NCBI GenBank assembly: GCA_900754525.1 | Contig: CAAEDE010000041.1 | Span: 1-29,506 of the forward strand | DNA from: an uncultured Collinsella sp. | GTDB lineage: Bacteria > Actinomycetota > Coriobacteriia > Coriobacteriales > Coriobacteriaceae | DNA length: 29,506 nt | Reading direction: 5' to 3' | In this document: positions 7,056 through 15,379 of the stretch, piece by piece | Numbering within the stretch: the stretch's first letter is position 1 | Layout of the letters: every line of letters begins with the position of its first letter | Translations under genes and position numbers: made by a program | The notes under the pieces: generated by a model | Databases searched by the model: none | Seen by the model: the letters and a program-made list of their open reading frames with translations, nothing else | Told to the model about the DNA's origin: nothing

Positions 7056-9542
7056 CTAAAGCGAGAAGTACTCGCTCTCAGCGGATAAGTTCGGCCCCAA
7101 CCATGGGTCGCCGTTGAGGAAGGACTGCGGCCAGCGCTGCATGAACAGCGCTTGCTCGCGCTTCCAGCGGCACAGCTTTTCCTCGTTGGCCTCTTCCCTG
7201 CCGCGCGAGGTGAACTCGTAGTGGTACAGCTCGGCATAGGGCGTAAAGATGGTGCGGAAGCCCGCCTCCCACACGCGCAGACAAAAGTCCGCGTCGTTAA
7301 AGCCGACGGCGAATTCCTCGTTATAGCCTCCGACCTGCTCAAATACGTCGCGTCGGACCATCTGGCAGGCGCCCGTTACGGCACTGAAGTTACCGGGGCG
7401 CACAGCGCGGGCAAGATAGCCCTCGCGCTTTGCCGAGAAGTCCTGGTTGGCATGGGCAAGTGCGCCACGCACGCCAACCAAGATGCCGGCATGTTGCACC
7501 AGATGATCGGCAAAGTAGAGTTTGGCGCCCACCACGCCCGCATCGGGACGCTGCAGATACCCCATCATCTCTTCGATAAAGTCGGGGCTTATGACCTCGG
7601 TATCGTTGTTGAGCAGCAGCAGGTAGTCGCTCTTGGCGTGCTTCACACCAAAATTGATGATCTGAGAGTAATTGAACTCGCCCGGCCAGTACACAACGCG
7701 CGCGATGCCCTTGCCTTCGGATGCTGCTGCCACGCGCTCTGGCAGGGTTTCGTAATACGCAAACGTCTCCGGGGCTTCGCTGTTGTTCTCCACCAAGACG
7801 ATCTCGTAATTGGTATACGTGGCCTTCTGGGCGATCGACATCACACAGGCGTCAAGCGTCTCAATGTGATCCTTGGTGGGAATCACAATGCTCACCAGCG
7901 GCGCAGGCTCCGGCAGCGCAAAGCGCATGCGGTAGACAAACGGCGTCTCGGTCTCCTCGACCGTTCCGCAAATGCCCAGCGCGTTAAAGTGGCGCTGCAG
8001 CGCAAGACGACCGGCTTCAATAGCATACGGCTTGCTATCGGCAGAGCCATCGGCGGTCGACCCCGGATGAACGCGCCAGTGATACAGCACGTGCGCAACA
8101 TGTTCAAACCGCGCGCCCGCCGCAAGGCAGCGGAGCGTCAGGTCGTAGTCCTGGGCACCCGCAACGTCTTCTGGGGACGTGCCGATACGATCGATAAGCG
8201 CCTTCTCCACCATCAGGAAATGCGTCACGCAGTTATGGCTATAGAGCAAGTCTACGTTGAGCTTGGTCTTAAAGACCGGCTGGCCCCACTCCCCCGTTTT
8301 CTGAAACATGTCCTCGTCGCAGAACAGGACCTGGGGACGCTCGCCCTCGGCAGCCTTGTTCAGCGCGGCAACATAGTGGAACAACGCGTCCGGCTCCAGA
8401 ATGTCATCGTGGTCCAAGAACGCGATGTAGTCGCCCATCGCTTGCTCAATACCCGCGTTGGTGTTGACCACAATGCCGCCGTTGCCGGGCAGCCCAAAGC
8501 GACGAACGCGCTCGTCGTGGGCGCCTGCCGCAAGGTCGGCAACCGCATCCCATTCAGGTGAGGCATCCATAAGGAGCAATTCCCAGTTGTCATAGCTCTG
8601 GGCTAGCGCCGAGTCCAGCAGCTCGCGCAGGTAGACTCGATCGGTCTTGTAGCACGGCACCACAATGCTCACGAGCGGCCTATAGGCAAAGGCCGCCGAA
8701 GCGACACGCTGGCACGCCAGATCGCCCGGCTTTGCGCGATGCTGCTCAAACCAACGTCGATAAGCTGCGTCGTCAGCGCGTGCATCCTTCATGCGGTTCC
8801 AGCTGTCGTCGACCATGCCGTTGTACAGGCGACCATCCATGGCGCAAAACCCGCTCTGGATATGCTCTGTGGGATCGCTCACAATCGCGACAAAATCTCG
8901 TATATCCTGAGGCATCTCAACGCTAAGATACGTTTTATTGACGCTACATCCGTTCTGCTGCGGCACATCGACCTGCGATTCAAACACATGCACGGTGACA
9001 TCGATGGCATTCATATGCGTATCGAAGATCTGGAACTCGGGTGCGCACTGGGGGTCTCCCGCCCAGGTAACCTCATAGCGCCACACCGCGCCGGCGTCTG
9101 CCGGCAAATAGCGAATGGCATCGATCTCGTAGCGACCGCAGGATTCGCCACGCTGCGCATCGCGGATAAGCGCACACAGCGCAGGCTTTGCTTTGTAGTT
9201 AATCTTGGATTCCAGCTTAGCCACGCGGCTATCGAGGCGAATGGAGCCCAACCTTTGACCACCGGATGCAAAAAAGACATCCATCGACGAGCCATCCAAA
9301 AAAGGAAGCACCAAGACGGCGAGCTCGCGCTCGTAATCGGAAACGGAAGGGCAAAGCGCCAGCACACGGCCATGATCGACTGGGAGCACCAGCGACGGCA
9401 CACGAGAACCGCTCGTCGTCGCATGGGCAAACGCTTGAGAACCCTCCCGCTCAATATGCGCGGCGACATCCTGACCGGCAAAACGAAGCAGCACAAACAG
9501 ACGGCCCTGACTGCGGCAAAGTGCCAAACGCTTGATACTCAT
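7056..9542 (-). CDS. Tandem-domain family-2 glycosyltransferase (828 aa)
   Basis: A large cytoplasmic or membrane-associated enzyme with two GT-A/GT2 modules after a 285-residue N-terminal region I do not recognise. Module one starts RPLVSIVVPCYKTD (288-301) and has the acidic motif DHDD (377-380). Module two starts APLVSIVIPTKDH (549-561), has NNDTE (647-651) and the base-like motif NDADFCLR (751-758). Two modules in one chain often mean two sugar additions in one repeat unit; the sugars cannot be told from sequence. Its ATG directly follows the previous gene's TAG with no spacer, so translation is coupled. It is the last full gene of the five-gene glycosyltransferase run. A second copy of its C-terminal 61 residues lies at 5214-5402. 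Confidence 0.9.
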   Translation of the reverse strand: MSIKRLALCRSQGRLFVLLRFAGQDVAAHIEREGSQAFAHATTSGSRVPSLVLPVDHGRVLALCPSVSDYERELAVLVLPFLDGSSMDVFFASGGQRLGSIRLDSRVAKLESKINYKAKPALCALIRDAQRGESCGRYEIDAIRYLPADAGAVWRYEVTWAGDPQCAPEFQIFDTHMNAIDVTVHVFESQVDVPQQNGCSVNKTYLSVEMPQDIRDFVAIVSDPTEHIQSGFCAMDGRLYNGMVDDSWNRMKDARADDAAYRRWFEQHRAKPGDLACQRVASAAFAYRPLVSIVVPCYKTDRVYLRELLDSALAQSYDNWELLLMDASPEWDAVADLAAGAHDERVRRFGLPGNGGIVVNTNAGIEQAMGDYIAFLDHDDILEPDALFHYVAALNKAAEGERPQVLFCDEDMFQKTGEWGQPVFKTKLNVDLLYSHNCVTHFLMVEKALIDRIGTSPEDVAGAQDYDLTLRCLAAGARFEHVAHVLYHWRVHPGSTADGSADSKPYAIEAGRLALQRHFNALGICGTVEETETPFVYRMRFALPEPAPLVSIVIPTKDHIETLDACVMSIAQKATYTNYEIVLVENNSEAPETFAYYETLPERVAAASEGKGIARVVYWPGEFNYSQIINFGVKHAKSDYLLLLNNDTEVISPDFIEEMMGYLQRPDAGVVGAKLYFADHLVQHAGILVGVRGALAHANQDFSAKREGYLARAVRPGNFSAVTGACQMVRRDVFEQVGGYNEEFAVGFNDADFCLRVWEAGFRTIFTPYAELYHYEFTSRGREEANEEKLCRWKREQALFMQRWPQSFLNGDPWLGPNLSAESEYFSL

Positions 9543-10610
9543 CTACACTTCTCGCTTTCCCAGGGCGTTCGCTGCCATGCGTTTGCAGGCACCCAAGCGC
9601 CCAAACCTCAGGACGTCGTAATCGAACATGAGCTTTTTGCACTCACGGGCATTGGGGGCCTTGCTGGTAAGCGCCGCACGCACCATAGCAGCAACAGAAG
9701 AAGCGCATTGTGCGAGCGCAGCATCGCTGCCCGCGGCAGAACCGGCAAGCGCCGTGGCAACGGCAGCAAACACCTTGCCGCAGTCCGAACCCAGCAACCT
9801 GAGCGCATCGTACAGCACCAGATCGCATAGGAAGTACGCCAGGTCATCGGCATGCTGTGCATCGAGACCGTCGCGCTGCCAGTCAGCCAGCACCGCGGAG
9901 TAAATCTTCACGTGCTCCAGCAGACGCGTCTCGTCGTCGTAGCGCATGGCGTCCATGAGCGAGCCTTTGCGCGCCACACGGTAGTCGTACAGCTTGTTCG
10001 AGATAAGCGCGGTCTTGTGCGAACGACCGTACACGGCAAAATCGAAGACCTGGTCCTCGCCATACTTAACGGTTTCGTCGAACTTAATTCCGTTGTTGAG
10101 CAAAAACTCACGCCTGCAGGCGGTGCGCCACGCAAAGGGACGAGACGCCTCCTTAAACAGCAGGTCAGAGCTATAGCCTTCAAACGACGCATCGCGCGGG
10201 CTCAACACATAATTAAGCCACGGATACCCCGCCTCTAGCGGATACGGGTTCGCACCAAAGGTCAACACGTCGCAACCCTCGCGCTCAAAGGCATCGACGA
10301 TCACGCGGCATGCATCGGGCGTAAAACGGTCGTCTGAATCCAAAAACGCAACGATAGGCGCCGTGGACGCAGCGATGCCCGCATTGCGGGCGCTCGACAG
10401 GCCACCGTTCTCCTTATCGACCAGCGTAAAGCGCGCATCCTTTTCGCAATAGGCAGCCGCAATATCGCGCGAACCGTCCGGCGAGCCATCGTTGACCAGC
10501 ACGCCTTCCCAATCGGGCATGTCCTGCGCAAGCAGGGAGTCCAGGCACCAGGCCAGGCACTCCTCCACTTTGTAGATGGGAACGACAACGGAAATCTTGG
10601 GGGTAGCCAT
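9543..10610 (-). CDS. Family-2 glycosyltransferase (355 aa)
   Basis: A single-domain GT2 enzyme. The N terminus KISVVVPIYKVEECL (5-19) is the nucleotide-sugar-binding strand, VNDGSPDGS (39-47) follows, and DSDD (91-94) is the metal-binding D-x-D. The C-terminal half is helical with no clear membrane segment. I place the start at the ATG at 10610. AGGAG, overlapping the previous gene's stop, is nine bases before it, whereas the in-frame GTG at 10616 would leave only three bases. The gene ends exactly where the 828-residue glycosyltransferase begins. It probably adds one sugar to a lipid-linked or surface glycan; donor and acceptor are unknown. Confidence 0.9.
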   Translation of the reverse strand: MATPKISVVVPIYKVEECLAWCLDSLLAQDMPDWEGVLVNDGSPDGSRDIAAAYCEKDARFTLVDKENGGLSSARNAGIAASTAPIVAFLDSDDRFTPDACRVIVDAFEREGCDVLTFGANPYPLEAGYPWLNYVLSPRDASFEGYSSDLLFKEASRPFAWRTACRREFLLNNGIKFDETVKYGEDQVFDFAVYGRSHKTALISNKLYDYRVARKGSLMDAMRYDDETRLLEHVKIYSAVLADWQRDGLDAQHADDLAYFLCDLVLYDALRLLGSDCGKVFAAVATALAGSAAGSDAALAQCASSVAAMVRAALTSKAPNARECKKLMFDYDVLRFGRLGACKRMAANALGKREV

Positions 10611-10622
10611 AATCACTCGCTC

Positions 10623-11741
10623 CTACTGTGCGGCCGGAACGTCATCGGGGTGCGGGTTGTCGCCGTAGGTGCGCTGATACGTCAGCACGCGCCAGACCAG
10701 CGGCAGGCCGCCAATCTTAAAGTAATGCTTAAACGTATTGAGCTTGCCCGGCTTCTTAAAATCAAAGCGCGAATCGATATAGGCACGGGGCGATTTGACC
10801 ATCAAACGCAGGTCGGTCTCGCCACGCGGGTCGAAGAGCGACAGGTCAAAGCGACCGGCATCCCAATCGGCCTTAAGCTCGGACGAGGCTTTCTTCCAAA
10901 ACTGCTCACGCAGTTCATCGACCAGACGCTCATCATTCCAACGGTACGTATCGACCTTCATGCGCATTAAAATACCCTGAAGCTGAGCCTTGAGCTCGGG
11001 ACGCTCGTCCAAAAAACGTTGCATCTCGGCATATTCGTCGCAAACGCAAAACACCTTGTTAGGCGAATTAACGGAGCTCTTCTCGTTATCTTGGCGATAG
11101 CACAAAATGGGGTCCGCAATAAACGCGGCAAGTTCGGCACAAGCCCAAACCTTAAAGTTAAAGCCTGCGTCCTGATACGAGGCGCCCGGCGTGGGAAGGA
11201 ACCGAATCTGATTGTCGTTGAGGAACTCGCGTCGATAAATAGCCGACCAAATGGAAGGTTTGCGGTAGAAGATGCCCGGGCGATCGACGGGGCGATACGC
11301 CGCGCCCGTCATATGCTCGTCGATAATTCCAAACAGCTCACGGCGCTCGCTGGGCGCAGACCAGTACAGGTAAAAGTCGCCCTTAACGACATCGGCATGC
11401 TCAGTATCGGCCTTGGCGACCAGCTTTTGGAGCGAATCCTCAAACATAAAGTCGTCGGACTCAAGGATGCCCACGTACTCACCGCGCGCCATCTCCAGGC
11501 CGCGGTTCATCGAGTCGCCGTAACCGCTGTTGGCCTTGTCGATCATCTTTACACGGGGGTCGCGCTCCATGTACTCGCGGATGATATCTGGCGAACTATC
11601 GGTAGAACCGTCGTTGATACAGATAATCTCGATGTCCTTGAGCGTCTGCGCCACGGCGGAATCGAGGCACTCGCGCAGGTAGCGTTCGACATTGCAGATG
11701 GGGACAAGCAGCGAAACTTTAGGGGTATCAGAGTTCTGCAA
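10623..11741 (-). CDS. Family-2 glycosyltransferase (372 aa), TTG start
   Basis: A GT2 enzyme with KVSLLVPICNVERYL (8-22), CINDGSTD (41-48), IDKANSGYGDSMNRGLEMAR (67-86) and the D-x-D-type ESDD (94-97). Later it has PSIWSAIYRREFL and CYRQDNEKSSVNS, both shared with the paralog at 12863-13966. The two are nearly identical in places over the first 100 residues and diverge at the C terminus, where this one is basic (RAYIDSRFDFKKPGK). The start is TTG, supported by GGAGG five bases upstream. A gap of 74 bases separates it from the gene before it, the largest gap in the cluster. A secondary promoter there is possible but I could not identify one. Confidence 0.9.
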   Translation of the reverse strand: MQNSDTPKVSLLVPICNVERYLRECLDSAVAQTLKDIEIICINDGSTDSSPDIIREYMERDPRVKMIDKANSGYGDSMNRGLEMARGEYVGILESDDFMFEDSLQKLVAKADTEHADVVKGDFYLYWSAPSERRELFGIIDEHMTGAAYRPVDRPGIFYRKPSIWSAIYRREFLNDNQIRFLPTPGASYQDAGFNFKVWACAELAAFIADPILCYRQDNEKSSVNSPNKVFCVCDEYAEMQRFLDERPELKAQLQGILMRMKVDTYRWNDERLVDELREQFWKKASSELKADWDAGRFDLSLFDPRGETDLRLMVKSPRAYIDSRFDFKKPGKLNTFKHYFKIGGLPLVWRVLTYQRTYGDNPHPDDVPAAQ

Positions 11742-11815
11742 GAGAACCTCCTGTTGAATAGCGTATAACAGGGTTATTTTAGCAGCCGAGTTGCGGCGGG
11801 CGGCAGCGCTTGGAA

Positions 11816-12856
11816 TTAGATAAAGCGCTCCAGGCAGGCTTTGAGACCGCGAGTCGAAAGATAGAACAACGTGGCGTCTGCCATTGAAACGCCCGAGGTC
11901 GCCGCAACGAGCTTGTGGGCAACACGCCGAACGGCGCCCTTAGCAGGCATATCCGCCCACTCCGTTCCCAAAAACGTCGTGAGGCCCATGTTGACGCGAG
12001 CCGCCACGCGATGGAAGTCATCGGCATCCAAGCGCGCCAGGTCGAACACAATTAGGTCCAAAAACCAAGTTATCAGCTCGCCGGGACACAGGGCCAAAAG
12101 ACCGTAGGCCGCCCAATCCTCCAAGACCTCCTCGAGCATCCTCATGTGGGCGTCAAGCTTTTTGGCGCGAGCCTCGGCACTGTTGAACTCGTGCGTCGCG
12201 GATTCGCTCTCCATCACGTAGTGGTAGAACTTGTCTGGCATGACGATGGTCTTGCGGGCAAGCGCATAAGCCGCAAATTGGAAGACGACGTCCTCGCCCA
12301 AAGCCAAACCGGGGGCGAAGCGAATGCCTTCGCGATTGAGCAGCTCGCGCGAAAAAGCCGCACGGCAGGCATAGGGCTGCGCATTCGAATGGAACAGCAG
12401 TTGGGGATCACGGGCGCCAAAGATACCAGCTTTGGGACTCATGAGTTGCTGGACGCGTTTGGGGGCAGCATCGGCAGGTTCACAGACGCCGCCAAAAACG
12501 GCGGCCTCGGCATCTGCAGACTCCATGGCATGCAGCACGCGCTCGACCGTCTGCGCATCGATGTAATCGTCGGCGTCCACAAAAAAGACGGTCCCGCCCA
12601 CGGCGGCATCGATGCCGGCATTTCGAGCGCACGAGACGCCCGCGTTTTCCTGGTCAATCACCAGTACGCGATCGTCGGCCTGCGCGATCCGGTGCAACAC
12701 GTTCAACGAATCATCAGTCGAACCGTCATTGACGCAAACAACCTGAATCGAGCGCTCGGACTGGGCCAACAGCGAATCGACGCATCGCTGAATGGAGCGC
12801 GCAGAGTTGTAAACGGGGACGACAATCGTAGCTTTAGGACACGAGGCCTCTCCCAT
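11816..12856 (-). CDS. Family-2 glycosyltransferase (346 aa)
   Basis: A GT2 enzyme with ATIVVPVYNSARSIQRC (9-25), VNDGSTDDS (42-50), ENAGVSCARNAGID (70-83) and DADD (94-97) as metal-binding motif. It resembles the 9543-10610 protein in layout (NAG-SxARN-G motif, then D-x-D-D, then ELLNREGIRFAPGLALGEDV, where the GED motif is the usual third conserved element). It starts with ATG seven bases after the stop of the 12863-13966 gene, preceded by a GGGGG-rich site. Role: addition of one sugar in surface glycan assembly; specificity unknown. Confidence 0.9.
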   Translation of the reverse strand: MGEASCPKATIVVPVYNSARSIQRCVDSLLAQSERSIQVVCVNDGSTDDSLNVLHRIAQADDRVLVIDQENAGVSCARNAGIDAAVGGTVFFVDADDYIDAQTVERVLHAMESADAEAAVFGGVCEPADAAPKRVQQLMSPKAGIFGARDPQLLFHSNAQPYACRAAFSRELLNREGIRFAPGLALGEDVVFQFAAYALARKTIVMPDKFYHYVMESESATHEFNSAEARAKKLDAHMRMLEEVLEDWAAYGLLALCPGELITWFLDLIVFDLARLDADDFHRVAARVNMGLTTFLGTEWADMPAKGAVRRVAHKLVAATSGVSMADATLFYLSTRGLKACLERFI

Positions 12857-12862
12857 GCCGAC

Positions 12863-13966
12863 CTACCCCCTCAGCGATTCGATGAGGAAGGCGGCGACCA
12901 CGCCCGGGCCTCCAACCGAGGCGTAATACTTAGCACGCCCCAAGGCACCATCCGTCGCAAAACTCGGATGCTCGTCAACCCAGCCCTCAGGATCTTTGAG
13001 GATGGCAGCGAGGTTCGCGCGCTTCCACGGCTTGAGGTCGTCAAGCGAAAAGTCCCCGGCGTCCAAGGCCGCTTGGAACTCCTTGGCCATCTGAACCAGG
13101 AACTCCTTATAGAACTTGGGCGCCAGGCGCACGTAGTTCCACATGTACGAATCGTACTTAATGAGCTGATTGAACTTGAGCATGCGCGCGACGTCATCAC
13201 TTGCATGATCACGGGCATAATCCTCTCGAATCCAACGCTCAATCTCGGCATACTCGGTATTGACGCAAAAGACCTTAGCCGAAGAATTGACCGAGGAATT
13301 CTCGTTGTCCTGGCGATACGACAACACGGCATCATGCAGGTAAACAGCCTTATCGGCGCACGCGATCACCTTAAAGGCGAATGACGTGTCCTGAAAGGAT
13401 GCCCCCGGAGTCGGCAGGAACGTAATGCCGTTGCGCTCAAGAAAATCGCGACGGTACACGGCCGACCAAATCGACGGCTTTTGCTTAAAGAACTGCGTCG
13501 TATCGCTCGGGTGCACCGGCTTGCCGCAGTCCTTGGCTTTAAACATCTCGTGCAGCGAACGGCGCTCCTCGGGCTTAGACCAGTAGAAATCAAAGTTCGC
13601 CTTCGCAAAGTCGGCACTATTGCTATCGGCGGCCGAGACGAGCTTTTCGAGTGCGTCGGGCGCCATAAAGTCATCGGACTCCAAGATGCCAACGTACTTG
13701 CCACGCGCCATCTCCAGACCGTGGTTCATCGAGTCGCCGTAGCCGCTGTTGGCCTTGTCGATCATCTTGACGCGCCCATCGCGCTCCATATACTCGCGGA
13801 TAATCGCCGGCGAGATGTCGGTCGACCCGTCGTTAATGCAAATGATCTCAATATCCTTGAGCGTCTGCGCCAGGGCGGAATCAAGACACTCGCGCAGGTA
13901 GCGCTGAACATTGTAAATGGGAATAAGCAGCGACAGAACAGGGCTGCCAGAGGCGTTAGTAGACAA
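12863..13966 (-). CDS. Family-2 glycosyltransferase (367 aa), TTG start, first gene of the cluster
   Basis: A GT2 enzyme and clear paralog of 10623-11741: LSLLIPIYNVQRYLRECLDS (11-30), CINDGSTD (43-50), KANSGYGDSMNHGLEMARGK (71-90), ESDD (96-99), then PSIWSAVYRRDFL, LPTPGASFQDTSF and YRQDNENSSVNS. A TTG start is set by AAGGAG five bases upstream, the same start type as its paralog. It is the first gene of the minus-strand glycosyltransferase run, starting 112 bases from the divergent acyltransferase gene; the shared region should contain its promoter. The paired paralogs suggest two linkages to related sugars or a repeated residue in the polymer (inference). Confidence 0.9.
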   Translation of the reverse strand: MSTNASGSPVLSLLIPIYNVQRYLRECLDSALAQTLKDIEIICINDGSTDISPAIIREYMERDGRVKMIDKANSGYGDSMNHGLEMARGKYVGILESDDFMAPDALEKLVSAADSNSADFAKANFDFYWSKPEERRSLHEMFKAKDCGKPVHPSDTTQFFKQKPSIWSAVYRRDFLERNGITFLPTPGASFQDTSFAFKVIACADKAVYLHDAVLSYRQDNENSSVNSSAKVFCVNTEYAEIERWIREDYARDHASDDVARMLKFNQLIKYDSYMWNYVRLAPKFYKEFLVQMAKEFQAALDAGDFSLDDLKPWKRANLAAILKDPEGWVDEHPSFATDGALGRAKYYASVGGPGVVAAFLIESLRG

Positions 13967-14032
13967 ATGTGCTCCTTAGGAAATACCTGTCGTTTCATGG
14001 TATCAAAGGGCCAGCGCGCCAGCGGGCGTTTA

Positions 14033-14038
14033 TATAAT
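14033..14038 (+). promoter_or_regulatory. Consensus -10 box upstream of the acyltransferase gene
   Basis: A perfect TATAAT lies 40 bases before the ATG at 14079, inside the 112-base divergent region shared with the glycosyltransferase cluster. No good -35 is seen at 16-18 bases, so the promoter may depend on an activator or on flanking context. Confidence 0.5.
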
Positions 14039-14078
14039 CTATGGAGCTCGCAGAGGCAAACCGATAAGAAAGGACGTC

Positions 14079-15209
14079 ATGCAGCCCAAAGCCGCACGCA
14101 ACATACCCATCGAAGCACTGCGTTTGGTAGCGGTCGCTGGCATCGCGGTGTTCCACACCTTTCAGTGGACCTTCCAAGCCGCCTGCGTCGGCGCCGTGGA
14201 ATATGCCCCACTTGCGATGTCCCCCTATTCCGGCGTGCTCGGTTTTATTAACTTGCTGGGCTGCTGGGCCAACGAAGTCTTCTTTATAATCTCGGGGTAT
14301 TTTCTCATCGCCTCGGCCGCGCGTGCTTGGGACGGTAGAGCAACGTGGACATCGCAAATGCAGCGGACGACGCAGCGCCTTGGCAAGGTCATCTTGCCCA
14401 CCGCGTTTTATTGCCTCGTGACGCTCGCGTGGTCCACGGTCGTCTCCCCCATTCCTGATGTAGCCCTCAACACGCACTACTGGTATACCCTGGGACTCGA
14501 GTTCATTTGGGTCTATGCCGCCACGGTCTTCATGGCGCCATGGTTTGGACTAGCAAGGAGTCGACTCCCCCAGAAGAGCTACACGGCGACGGTCATCGCC
14601 GTTGGAATCCTCGTATTCGTTGTTAACGGGTATTTGGCTGCCATGAGTGCGACAAGCGCCGGCGAGTTTTCTTGGCTCCAGAAGCTCATGAGTGCTAACA
14701 CGTACGTAGTCGCATTTTTGATCGGCGGGCTGCTCCGCGACGTTACCGATACCATGGATTCGGACAGGGTGGGCGCCTTGGGCATGCGCTCGCTCGTAAC
14801 GGTTTTGGTGCTCACCATCATCCTGGAAGGAGCACTCTCCTTCAGCGACAACCTCACGGCGATGGCAGTCCTCTCCTACAAATCAACCTCGTTGATCTCG
14901 TTTGCCCTCGCTGCCGCCTCCCTGCTCTTTGCGGCAACCCGATACAGTACCTCAGGCAATCCGCGGACTGCAAGTATCATCGTCACCTTATCGACCGCCA
15001 CGCTCGGTTTCTATGTGATGCAGTCGCTCACCAGTAGCCTATGGCGTCCCGTCTTCAATACGTTGCTCGCAAACATACTGGTCAGCCAAAACAGCCCGGC
15101 AGCTATATGTATCGTCACGGGTACCGTCATTAGCATCGTCTTTGCCTTAGCGCTCCTCATCATCGATGCAGCTAGAAGCCTTATCGTTCGCCAGCTCAAG
15201 CGGCAATAG
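14079..15209 (+). CDS. Acyltransferase 3 family integral membrane protein
   Basis: A 376-residue polytopic membrane protein with about ten hydrophobic segments. The family signature is N-terminal: IPIEALRLVAVAGIAVFHTF carries the conserved Arg15 and His26, followed by FFIISGYFLI (about 68-77). Proteins of this family (OafA/WecH-like) move acetyl or other short acyl groups from the cytoplasm onto sugars of O-antigen, capsule, wall polymers or peptidoglycan. There is no extra SGNH domain, so it would act alone or with a separate partner. ATG start with AAGGA five bases upstream. It faces away from the five-gene glycosyltransferase cluster, which makes modification of that glycan the likeliest role (inference). 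Confidence 0.9.
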   Translation: MQPKAARNIPIEALRLVAVAGIAVFHTFQWTFQAACVGAVEYAPLAMSPYSGVLGFINLLGCWANEVFFIISGYFLIASAARAWDGRATWTSQMQRTTQRLGKVILPTAFYCLVTLAWSTVVSPIPDVALNTHYWYTLGLEFIWVYAATVFMAPWFGLARSRLPQKSYTATVIAVGILVFVVNGYLAAMSATSAGEFSWLQKLMSANTYVVAFLIGGLLRDVTDTMDSDRVGALGMRSLVTVLVLTIILEGALSFSDNLTAMAVLSYKSTSLISFALAAASLLFAATRYSTSGNPRTASIIVTLSTATLGFYVMQSLTSSLWRPVFNTLLANILVSQNSPAAICIVTGTVISIVFALALLIIDAARSLIVRQLKRQ

Positions 15210-15231
15210 ACACGCTGCCGTCAGACGCTAA

Positions 15232-15262
15232 AGCCGCCACAGCCGTGGCAGGTTCCTGCGTT
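15232..15262 (+). terminator. Weak hairpin with T-rich tail after the acyltransferase gene
   Basis: GCCAC and GTGGC can form a 5-bp stem with a 4-base loop, and overlapping GCAG/CTGC can form another, just before GTTTTATT. The arrangement is suggestive but neither stem is strong. The rest of 15210-15379 holds a candidate promoter and no gene. Confidence 0.25.
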
Positions 15263-15273
15263 TTATTCAAAGC

Positions 15274-15304
15274 TTGCCGTCAAGGTGCGCCGAGCCTTTA
15301 CAAT
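15274..15304 (+). promoter_or_regulatory. Possible promoter of the galactofuranosyltransferase-like gene
   Basis: TACAAT (15299-15304) matches five of six -10 bases. TTGCCG (15274-15279) matches four of six -35 bases but at a long 19-base spacing. It lies 76 bases before the chosen ATG. Confidence 0.3.
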
Positions 15305-15379
15305 AGGACAGTCCCAAGGACGTATTCGATAGCTTCCGCGCAGCGCTCGCCCGCCGCGCGTGAAAGGATATATTGCCCC

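Noticed and set aside
7152..8561. Long plus-strand open frame (469 codons)
   Set aside because: It lies wholly opposite the tandem-domain glycosyltransferase, lacks family motifs and arises from GC-rich codon bias on the other strand.
8739..9830. 363-codon plus-strand open frame
   Set aside because: It crosses the junction of two well-supported minus-strand glycosyltransferase genes; shadow frame.
12146..13384. 412-codon plus-strand open frame
   Set aside because: It spans the antisense of two glycosyltransferase genes and has no ribosome site or domain.
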